NCBI GenBank assembly: GCA_905250885.1
Contig: CAJNOQ010001111.1
Location: 1-35,705 of the forward strand
DNA: 35,705 nt
From: Didymodactylos carnosus
Taxonomy: Eukaryota; Rotifera; Eurotatoria; Philodinida; Philodinidae
Direction: 5' to 3'
Both the position numbers and the translations under genes were made by a program. Shown one piece after another: positions 27,280-35,705 of the stretch; within the stretch, counting starts at the first letter, position 1, and each line of letters opens with the position of its first letter. Under the pieces are notes generated by a model that was not told the origin of the DNA, searched no databases, and was given only the letters and a program-made list of their open reading frames with translations.

Positions 27280-28102
27280 TTTTGAATTTGAGAAGAAGTG
27301 CTAATTTTCTCTATTTATATAATCTCATTTTTCTACATAATTAATATAATAATAAATTTCTCTTTATTTCGTGAATATAGATTGTCATAGAGTTTTCAAG
27401 TATTGTACGTTATTAGCAAAATTGTGCTAAGATATTAATAAGCCTTAACCTATCCAACAATATAAGAATATTCTATTTCATAGTTGAATTTTTTCTAAAA
27501 TATATATAAAAACATTCTAAGTTGATTGAAGATGAGTTGACGAATGTGACTACACGATACATATTGAGCTGACATTATTTAATAGTTTTTATTAATAATC
27601 GTCTTATATTTACAGTTTTGTTTTTCTTATAACTAATGTCCATGTTCGCTCATTGTATCTGAATTTTTGTTCAAATGGAAACATGTTATTTAAACAAACT
27701 TCAACCAAATAAAGATTGAGCTTGTCATTCATCAGATTTTGAGGAGTTTACTACTAAAGAGGCAGAATACATTATCGTTATTATAAATATATATGAACAA
27801 TTATTATATCTCATCAATTTTGAAAGAAAAAGAATGATAATTTTAGATAAAAGTTTGGAACAAGAAACAAATCTTTCTCTCTTTCTATTCTGTTAATGGT
27901 CTTTTCATTCTAGATAGTTGATTTTGTCATGTCATACACATAGTTAAACAAATGAAAATATGAATGCTATGATTTATGCAACTATTAATCAAGACAAAAT
28001 TATTCATTTTTGTGAGATATCATTAGAATTATGGTATGAGATGTGTGGTTAAGAAAATGATGACAAATAATATTAGCCAAATATAATTAATAACCATATA
28101 TA
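27280..28102. other. Upstream flank of the peptide-type GPCR
   Basis: AT-rich and gene-free. It presumably holds the promoter and 5' UTR of the receptor starting at 28103, but I cannot point to a specific element. Confidence 0.45.
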
Positions 28103-31100
28103 ATGAATCAAACATTTTCAAATTTGACGTTTTCGTTCCAGATACCCCAATTTGATCCAAAATTAAAATTTGTTGAACAAGTTGTTTTAACAACTATATT
28201 CATATCAGCATTAATTGGAAATATATTCGTTTTGACACTTATTTTACGAAATAAACATCGACGTTTTACCAGAATGCCATTTTTTATTTTAAATTTAACA
28301 ATAGCCGATATTCTTGTTGCACTATTTTGTGTTTTTCCAATGTTAATTTGGAAATCGACAACAACATTTTTCGGCGGTGATATTCTATGTAGAGTGATGG
28401 CGTTTATAATGTTAACAGTCACATATATATCCGTTTATACATTAGTTCTAATGGCAATCGATAGATACAAAGGTAAAAACAAATATTTGTTATGAGAAGG
28501 ACTGGATACACACTGTTTTATTCTATCTTTTATTTTTCTTATTAACGTTTAGCTATTGTTTATCCATTAACAACTTATACGTGGACTGCTCGTTCTGGTT
28601 TATTTCATATAATATTTGTCTGGTGTTTAAGTTTTTTATTGGCAACACCACAATTGTTCATATTCGGAGTTGGAATCCATCCAGCTTATATAAATAATCC
28701 AAATGCTAAACTTAGTTGTGTGGCAAAATTTCCCGTCAATGATCCAAAATGGGAATTAACCTATATCATTTGGACAAATATAGCTCAATTTATTATACCA
28801 GTCTCTGTACTTCTCTTTTGTTATGGTTCCATCTATTTATTAGTGAGTAAAAATTTTTCCATGAGACGTTTAATACACACAAAAAATAATAGTTTTAATG
28901 CAAGTACAAACCATTTAAGTATCAATAACAAATCGTCGACCATATTTAACCATCTTATTGGTACACATATTCATGTTAATTATCATTCAGCAGCAAGTAG
29001 ATGTTTTCGACAACAACCACCACATGTTTTAAATTCACGTTGTCCGACAGTTGATTGTATTCCAAATAGTGCAAATGGTGATAGTTTCGATAGAACAGTT
29101 ACTTATCATAAAAACCAGCATCGAAAAAATGTTTATATACGAGATGCTATGTATCCAGTTGTCATACGTTTAAGTCGACAGAGTAATATTTCAGTTGAAA
29201 GTGCAGATGCCTATCCTAGACAACATTGTGCAAATTTTCTATCACGAGCAAGACTAAAAACGATTAAACTCACATTTATTGTTGTCATTCTTTATATTAT
29301 TTGTTCAACACCGTTCTATGTTGGATCCATTATTATGACATTGAATAATAAATTTATTTCAAAAAAAACAGCAAGTAAATAGCAATGAGTCCTAAATACA
29401 AAATAAAAGAAGAATATTCGTTGTAAATACATATTATATTTGTTTTAGACTGGCTTTATACAATATTTAGTTTAATGTTAAATTTAAATAGTTGTTCAAA
29501 TCCAGTGATATATTTGACATTAAGTGGTGGCCTATTTAGGTAAGTAAAGTTATGTGTATTTATATCAATTTCGATAGACCTAAAATTTTAGTTTTCGACC
29601 GAAAAAACATTATAGACCAGTACAAAATATAATATTTCAAGTGAGTTTTCGTCTCCTAAAATATTAAATTTTCGTTCAACAGTTTTCTGATTGTTCAGAG
29701 TAAACTTTTTTAATTTCCTAACTCCTTGAGAATAGGAAAAAAACACGCTTTATTGCACTGTTTATTTCTTTTATATACATTCAATAAACGTTGTTTTGTA
29801 TCACTAGTTTTTACTTTATTCTTCAGCATGTATGTCGCATTTATCAAACTGTGTTTATGAACTATTATCTATACCAAAATATAAGGCAGGTAGTTGCTTT
29901 TTGAATAACTCAAGGACAGTAAAAGATAGCGACTTGCGGTTGTCAGCAATCGAAAGAGGACAGTTTAGCCTATACGTTCATAAGCAGAAACGATTTTCGA
30001 AAACACTAGGAGCTCGATTTTCTACAGAATCTTTCGAAAACGATTTTGATCAAGATCGATATTTCCTTAAGTGTGGTGGTCTCAAAAACGAATTGAGACA
30101 TAGGTAATCGACCGCATTAAGTCTCATAGCAATGTTTGCTTTTCGAAAAAAATCCAAAAACCTAGTGGAAATCTATATTAGGTGAACTATCCCATTTTTG
30201 CCTCTTTTCGTGTAAAACTAGAATAGTCCTAACTCAGTCAGAATCGATGCAAACTAAGTCAGAATATCCAGATGTACTCTATTTTATCTGCTCAATCGGC
30301 TTCTGTGCTTAAGATCAGTAAAAAATCTTCTCTTACTTCAGAAGGCTGCTAGAAACCTTTTCAACTAACCAAACCTTGTTCTACTGAAGTTGACGATATA
30401 GTGTAGATAAAACAGAGTACATCTTGATATTCTGACTTAGTTTGCATCGTGATTACCACACCTAAGGGCAAGAGGTGGCTTAGTTCCCATTTTGGAGAGG
30501 ACACTTTGGGCTACCTATCTATGTAAAAAAGTTAATATATTGCTATGTCAAATTTTCGTCTTATGAAATGGTTTTCCAAAGATTCTGTGAAAAATCGGAC
30601 TCACAGTGTTTTCGAAAATCGTTTCTGCTTATGAACGTATAGGCTAAGCTGTTCTCTTTCGATTGCTGAAAACCGCAAGTCTCTATCTTTTACTGTCTTT
30701 GAGTTATTCAAAAAACAACTATCTACCTTATAGTTTGGAATGGATAATAGTATGATTCCAGTTTTAGCTTACGATTTTGTGGCATGTTTGGCATATTTAC
30801 AGGCATGATCAATATTAATCACTAGTGTGATTAAGAGGTACTAAACTGGTTCAGACTTAACTGAGATACAAATTATATTCTCAACTGAGATATAATCCAT
30901 ATTTTAATCAACTATCTCAATTGAGAATACCTCACGAGGGAACTTCACCAACTTGAAAATCGTTTGCGGGCCAAAATCCAGTGGATCATAGGTTATCGAT
31001 GGTCCTGAATCCGAATATCACCATGAGGTCGGCTGCTAGATCTTGCATGACCTGGTTTTCCAGAAACCTCAAAAAATTCCGAAACTTTTTCTAAATAAGT

Positions 31101-34100
31101 CATGATTGTAGCCCGCAAAATTAGGATCAAAGTGAGACATCTCCCAGCTCTACACGACCTTTCTTTCCAAAGTTATAGAATTTACAAGAAAAGCCCTAAA
31201 TTCCTTCTTCTTCCTATAGCTTTGAGCTGACAATGAACATTTGGGGCTGTTCTTGTAAATTCTATAACTTTACAAAGAAAGGTCCTGTAGAGCTGGGAGA
31301 TGTCGCATTTTGATCCTAATTTCGCGGGCTACAATCATGACTTATTTAGAAAAAGTTTCGGAATTTTTTGAGGTTTCTGGAAAACCAGATCATGCAAGAT
31401 CTAGCAGCCGATCTCATGGTGATATTCGGATTCAGGACCGTCGATAACCTATGATCCTCTGGATTTTGGCCCGCAAACGATTTTCAAGTTGATGGACTTC
31501 CCTCGTCAGTTGAGAAACCAATATTTCTGCGAAAATATTCGTTTCTGAACTGAGATACATTTAATAAAATATCAACTTGGCGAATTTCTCAACTGAGATA
31601 CAATTTTGACTTGAGCGTTGAAACGTGCAATTGTGCAGCATACACAGGTCTATTATTCAATAGTGAATGAAATGAAATTAAGTATCTGATGTATCTCTAC
31701 TGACCATCTGAGGAATTATTCCTGCATTACATGGTCAAATATTACCATGTATTAATTAAATTATTATCAAGTAATCGCATATATGGAAAAAACGTAACAA
31801 TAAAATCGGTTCTTATTCATTGCTCTCGATGTTATCATCGGTGCTTATGTCTGAATCACGAGTTTTGTTAAAGAACATCTAAGTAGTTGTATGAACATGG
31901 CGTGAAAGTCGCCGAAATTCTTGTAGATTTTGTAGAACTATTGAATAATAGACCTATGTACTAGAGATGGGCACCGGGACCGAAAAATTTTTCTGATCCC
32001 GGTAAAAGATTTGCGTGACATTCCATTAACTTTAGTGATAAACTATTATTTGATCACGCATTTTGTACAGAAATGTTTGCTCTTGCAGCCTATAAATTTT
32101 AATATATATCACAGGTCTTCGTTATCAATTAATTTAGCAAATATAATGACCAGGACCAGATTGGTCCCGGTTGTACAGGCTGAAAGAGCAAACATTTCTG
32201 TACAAAATGCGCGGTCAAATAATAGTTTTACCACCAAAGTTAATGGAATATCACGCAAATCTTTTACTAGGATCAGAAAAAGTTTTTGGTCTCGGTGCCC
32301 GTCTCTACTTTGTACACTGCACTCTTGCACAATTGCACGTTTCAACACACGTGTCAAAATTGTATCTCAACTGAGATAGTTGATTAAAATATGGATTGCC
32401 TCTCACTTGAGGCGCTACGACTAAACTGTTATCAAATGCCATTATTTTTTCGTCAGTTTTATTTGGATGTTCAGAGATCACGTACAAAACAGCACATTTT
32501 GAACTTCTATTAGTTCATACATTAAGGTTGGGTTCGACTTCATGCGGTTTAATTAAAAGATAAAACGAACCGTTCTCATTCCTATTCGTACATTGCTCCG
32601 CATGACTCCATATTATCCGAAAAAAGTCCTTCCATGTAAATTGCCACAAAAGAACTTGTTACTCCGTTTTGGTTTCTATTACTTCTGTTCTGTTACTCTG
32701 CATTAGATCAACATATCACGCATCTGTTTTTATCTGATTGAAATAAATCTAAGCTTTACGTTATAATTGATCATTATTTTTTATTAGTATAAAACTACAA
32801 TGTCTCTGATGGATTTCTAATTAATTACATTATTCTTTCCGTTCTTTAATATGAATGTGAAACTTTGTGAATAGTAACTTTGCATGATACAGAAATCATA
32901 TTGTTCTTTACTTTGCTGTTTTTAACAAACATTTTTATATATTATCAGAAATACCTGTAGTAACAAAGATCGTTAGAACAACTATTCAATGCATGCTATG
33001 ATTGTATCTTATAGTTCAAAATTGTTTTAAAGAAAAAGCTTTTTATTCTTTATGTAACGTTTATTTGTCGATTCAAGATCACACCATTCATTGTAATTCA
33101 TTTCACTCGGATTTGGTAGAACAAAGTGAATCTGATATCCTTCTTTCGTGCTAATATTACGGAGAAATCTGGTTGTAATAATAAAAAATGAATCGTGAAC
33201 TATATATATATCCAAGCCCAAAAATGATATAGGAAATTTTTTATTGAAAAACGGCTAATCAAGCCTAACGAATTTTCAAAGACGCGGTGCTATAGGAATA
33301 AATGATATTCTATCATACGCATCATTGTATCGAAATATAAAACGAATAGATCTTGAAAATCATTCCACATTGATCCTACGTACAACTTTACAAAGACAAT
33401 AATTATTAATCTGTTATTGTGATGTTACATAATAGAAATTGATCATTATACTTTTAATGAGTTATTCACTGATAATGGTAAACGTTGTCGAACTTTGTTT
33501 TTTAACTGAAAAAAGGACTCAGTTACAAAGAGGACTAATTCAGGTTTGACTGGTGATAATTGCACATTTACGATCACTGCACGTTCTTGTTCATTAAATG
33601 CATCTAAGATTTTCTAAGATTAAAACATAACCAATTAAAATGATCAGTTTCTATTATGTAATATCAAAATAACAGATTAATAAGTATTATTTTTGTGGAG
33701 TTGTACGTGGGATCAATGTCTATCATGATTTCTCTGAGCTGAGAGTCAACATTCGTATTTAGCCTAACAATATCATACATTACATTCATGTGGAAAAGTT
33801 TTTTCAAAACAATGATAACCCTCGTTCTTCGTACTTCTTTTATATGATGTATTTAGTAAGGACTGAATGCATACATTGTAAATTTCTGTTCTGTTGCTAC
33901 TTCTCAACTATATATACATATAATTATATTCAAGTCATGTTCGTTATTTTCAATATAATAAGCAAAAACAGTAGAGTGAAACTTTTGGCCACCCTTGTAG
34001 AAGGTTATGATGTAATTGTGAGAAAAGTAAAGAAGAAGACATCCATGAAGCAAAAAACATACGGTCAGTTTAGGCACAATAGAAAATCATGATAATATTT

Positions 34101-34949
34101 GTACCAAAAGAACTTCAAAAATCACAGTCTACAAGTTCAATGAACGAAATTGGTTCTAATCGACAAAGTAGTAATCGATAGACCGTCATTCAAAACTCAA
34201 CATTATTTCTTTTCAACTGATGGAAATGAGAATAAACATTTGACAGTAGATAAATAGATTTGATGTCTTTTTGACACAAATCTAGACGAGTTTTATCTTG
34301 TTTTAAGAAATATTATGTAGCAACAAGTAAGAGTGATGTCTGTATATAAAACTATAATTAGCATAATTGAGTAAAACATTTTTCCTAAAATTCTCGTATT
34401 TAATGCTATTTGTGAATAGAAACTATTTTTTTCTCTTAATGATGTTGAGAAAAAAAAAAGTACACTGCTAATGCTTAATCGCTCAGTATAATTATCTATT
34501 GTAGAAAGAATTTAGAAGATTTAAATTTTGTGCTATTTACTGAATTGTTCACGCTGACATAAACTACACGCTTTCATTCTATCACTTGTTTTCTTTTGAT
34601 AATTTCATTTGAGTGAAGGTTTTTATTTTTGTTCTGCATGGATTTATACTGATAAGTTTTTAATTAATCTTTGTGAAGATGAGAACAAATAGTGAACAAA
34701 GATTATTAAAGAAAAAAAACAAAGAAGCCAAACTTTATGTTAATGTAACGTGTAACCAGTAGTGATTTAATAATCACGAATGCATGTGTTCTAATCACAA
34801 ATTATTAATACTTCTTTAATGATCTCCAATCTGAATTCTTATTCTATTCTTTTTTATTTAGAAAACATCCTCGGAGAAGCAAACTTCCGGCACATCGCTT
34901 AGAAAAAAATAGCTCTGTGAAACGTAGTTTGGCCTGGTACGAATTATAA
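28103..34949 (+). CDS. Peptide-type class A GPCR (vasopressin/NPS/CCAP-like), 4 exons
   Basis: Probable plasma-membrane neuropeptide receptor. Exons: 28103-28472, 28553-29374, 29449-29539 and, 5.3 kb on, 34862-34949; 1371 nt, 456 aa. The N-terminus has NQT and NLT sequons. Helix 1 has GN (39-40), helix 2 NLTIAD (64-69), helix 3 begins at Cys96 and ends DRY (120-122). Cys179 is the disulfide partner. The third intracellular loop is long, about 130 residues, Ser/Asn/His-rich. Helix 6 follows RARLKTIKLTF and reads CSTPF (374-378) in place of CWxPF. Helix 7 has NSCSNPVIY (411-419). Exon 3 ends within LSGGLFR; exon 4 supplies a basic helix-8-like KHPRRSK and a Ser-containing tail. The long basic third loop and NSCSNP resemble vasopressin, neuropeptide S and CCAP receptors. 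Exons 1-3 are secure; exon 4 is inferred from phase, acceptor and fit. A rival short last exon lies at 29827-29860. Confidence 0.8.
29861..30751. mobile_element. About 890-bp fold-back element
   Basis: The left arm starts ACTATTATCTATACCAAAAT at 29861; its reverse complement ends at 30751. Outer matches extend about 170 bp (TTTTTGAATAACTCAA, ACGATTTTCGAAAACAC, CAGAATCTTT). An inner pair matches over about 45 bp (GATGCAAACTAAGTCAGAATAT against its complement near 30430-30450). Between these blocks the arms have diverged or suffered insertions. The plus-strand open frame 29832-30107 runs through the left arm and is not a gene. Confidence 0.75.
30934..31506. mobile_element. 573-bp palindromic element (CACGAGGGAAC family)
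   Basis: Almost the whole segment is an imperfect palindrome centred near 31240-31250. The left end ACGAGGGAACTTCACCAACTTG mirrors the right end, and internal blocks such as CAAACGATTTTCAAGTTG, GGTTATCGA, CTAGATCTTGCATGA, TCATGATTGTAGCCCGC and CAGCTCTACA are mirrored in order. A diverged half copy lies at 6323-6660. There is no coding capacity. It interrupts an older inverted-repeat arm. Confidence 0.85.
31962..32307. mobile_element. hAT-type MITE with 8-bp target-site duplication
   Basis: A 346-bp element with inverted arms of about 130 bp. The termini read TAGAGATGGGCACCGGGACC and TAGAGACGGGCACCGAGACC, the TAGAGNTGGGCA form typical of hAT transposons. Flanks are CTATGTAC (31954-31961) and CTTTGTAC (32308-32315), an 8-bp duplication with one mismatch, the size expected for hAT. 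There is no transposase, so it is non-autonomous. Open frames across it on both strands are artefacts of the palindrome. Confidence 0.85.
33368..33718. repeat. Inverted repeat with about 78-bp arms
   Basis: Arms 33368-33446 and 33640-33718 are reverse complements with about 85-90% identity; shared landmarks are CATTGATCC/CACGTACAAC, TATTAATCTGTTATT and TTACATAATAGAAA. The loop of about 190 bp carries the coding-like remnant on the minus strand. Confidence 0.7.
33446..33613 (-). pseudogene. Coding-like exon remnant, 55 codons
   Basis: Read on the minus strand after an AG at 33614-33615, an open frame runs 55 codons to a TAA. It contains NEQERAVIVNVQLSP, ELVLFVTES and LKNKVRQRLPLS. The pattern of an [E/A]-x-V-I-V strand, a LV-x-FV strand and an LP turn is reminiscent of the C-terminal subdomain of AMP-binding/adenylation enzymes, but that is a weak resemblance. 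No start codon or flanking exon could be joined. It sits inside an inverted repeat within the GPCR intron on the opposite strand. Confidence 0.3.
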
Positions 34950-34953
34950 TTAT

Positions 34954-34959
34954 AATAAA
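34954..34959 (+). terminator. Candidate polyadenylation signal of the GPCR gene
   Basis: AATAAA begins five bases after the inferred stop codon of the GPCR's last exon. A very short 3' UTR is plausible in a compact genome, and the signal mildly supports this exon. Confidence 0.4.
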
Positions 34960-35235
34960 TAACTTCCTGGTGAAATGACTGAATATTACAAAAATAGAGA
35001 CAATGATTACAAATGACGCCAGTTTATTCGTCATCAGGAGAAAAAAAATGAAAGAACTAGAAAGTCTTAAAAATAATTGAATATGATGGACTTGATAATA
35101 ATAACAGATTGCCGTAATATATAACGTCAAGCGCTATGCACAAACAGTGACGTCAATGTCGGTTTCCTTTGTTTGTATTATATAACGCTGAGAAAATGAA
35201 GTTGACCAGCGAGACAATCATTAGTGAGTGTGAAT

Positions 35236-35379
35236 ATGGGATTGTTCAAGGACTATGAAAATGCACACGTCAAAAAAAGAAGCCCAGACAATATTTCTGC
35301 AACGAATTGGTATGACAGATTAAAGACAAAATCTATATCAGATATTTCGCACATCAAGTTGCAGATGTATCTATTTTGA
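35236..35379 (+). CDS. Short unrecognised ORF, possibly a broken first exon
   Basis: An ATG opens 47 codons of balanced composition (MGLFKDYENAHVKKRSPDN at its start, then ATNWYDRLKTKSISDISHIK), ending in TGA. A TATATAA-like sequence lies about 55 bases upstream. The frame closes inside GTATCTATTTTGAGAAATG, a motif also present in the arms of the element at 24642-26121, so a longer gene may have been interrupted here, or splicing may remove this end. I recognise no family. Confidence 0.3.
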   Translation: MGLFKDYENAHVKKRSPDNISATNWYDRLKTKSISDISHIKLQMYLF

Positions 35380-35705
35380 GAAATGTAACTAGTGCGCCAT
35401 AAAGAATAAACTGCTCAGTATTTTCGATGGATTTTTTTCCTCTAGACCTTCTTGACTTACTTCTTTTTTGAAAAATTCCCCATTTAATTTTCTACAAGAT
35501 CGTACATAGATAGTCTGATAAAGGTCAAAGTTTCAGTTTTGCTTGAAAAAAAACAAAAGTCTTCCAGAAGTCTCAACTTTGTGAAAGCATTTTAATGAGC
35601 TTTATTCGTAGCAAAAACCATACTAATGGTTGTTTAATCTGGCACTTAGGTATTGTCTTGTACTCTCAAGTATGTTCCTTCCGATGGAATCAAAATCAAA
35701 CTGTT
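35380..35705. other. Right end of window, nothing recognised
   Basis: AT-rich sequence. It begins at the TATCTATTTTGAGAAATG motif. A 14-base string AGACCTTCTTGACT near 35445 also occurs near 25885, next to the inverted-repeat element, which may hint at a shared repeat edge. Confidence 0.35.

Larger units (their letters stand above)
30879..32400. mobile_element. Older inverted-repeat element interrupted by insertions
   Basis: A left-side block AATCCATATTTTAATCAACTATCTCA (about 30893-30918) pairs with 32370-32396. A second left-side block, ATACAATTTTGAC...TTGAAACGTGCAATTGTGCA (about 31598-31640), pairs with 32328-32366. The motif TCTCAACTGAGATA or variants recur at about 30879, 30915, 31587 and 32364. 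The left arm is split by the 573-bp palindrome at 30934-31506, and the interior holds the hAT-type MITE. Confidence 0.65.
29540..34861 (+). other. 5.3-kb GPCR intron filled with fold-back elements
   Basis: Inferred last intron of the GPCR gene, GT at 29540 and AG at 34860-34861. It is far longer than nearly every other intron in the window. From 29861 to 32400 it is mostly inverted-repeat elements, and another lies at 33368-33718. The stretches 32410-33360 and 33720-34840 hold no gene or repeat that I can support. Confidence 0.6.

Noticed and set aside
29832..30107. Plus-strand 91-codon frame beginning MSHLSNCV
   Set aside because: It runs through the left arm of the 890-bp fold-back and has no protein motif; it is a by-product of the repeat.
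32011..32379. Overlapping frames on both strands (122, 82 and 67 codons)
   Set aside because: They cover the hAT-type MITE, whose inverted arms create mirrored frames; there is no transposase motif.
33027..33221. Minus-strand 64-codon frame with fairly balanced composition
   Set aside because: It could be an exon remnant, but no splice partner, motif or repeat relation was found, so I could not support it.

Overview
The window is AT-rich animal DNA with compact, intron-containing genes. Most introns are about 55-70 bp with GT/AG ends. Every protein I recognise is a metazoan housekeeping or signalling protein. Short introns, splice-acceptor sequences abutting start codons, a FLYWCH/transposase-like gene family and many small fold-back elements all fit a bdelloid rotifer (Adineta/Rotaria type). 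That assignment is inference; another small AT-rich invertebrate cannot be excluded.

Layout. 1-1261: intergenic, with a possible retroelement tail and a small inverted repeat. 1262-5297 (+): SF3A1, a U2 snRNP splicing factor, 15 exons, 809 aa, every junction in frame. 5400-7530: gene-free and repeat-bearing. 7739-8810 (-): SLC25 mitochondrial carrier, 2 exons, 336 aa. 10252-11308 (-): UBFD1-like ubiquitin-domain protein, 3 exons, 310 aa. 13573-16577 (+): SH2D4-like SH2 adaptor, 10 exons, 499 aa, with a near-perfect 145-bp hairpin in its last intron. 17788-19019 (-): divergent seven-helix receptor, 2 exons, 364 aa. 20030-20337: piggyBac-like MITE candidate. 21228-22664 (-): decayed, internally deleted non-LTR retrotransposon. 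23236-26121: two FLYWCH gene fragments in opposite orientation sharing 148 identical bases, GTTTCGTCCC-type short repeats, and an element with terminal inverted repeats of about 220 bp. 26588-27279: an unrecognised ORF with a diverged partial duplicate just upstream. 28103-34949 (+): peptide-type class A GPCR, 456 aa in the preferred model.

The main observation concerns that GPCR. Its last coding exon appears to lie about 5.3 kb downstream of the exon carrying NPVIY. The intervening intron holds a stack of fold-back elements: an 890-bp palindrome, a 573-bp palindrome inserted into an older inverted repeat, a 346-bp hAT-type MITE with an 8-bp target duplication (7/8 match), and a smaller inverted repeat whose loop holds a coding-like remnant. 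A relative of the 573-bp palindrome also lies at 6323-6660, so the family is dispersed.

The genes do not form a pathway or an operon. They are independent, monocistronic-looking loci on both strands. All exon models come from reading frames, GT/AG sites and remembered family conservation, without alignment software or transcripts.
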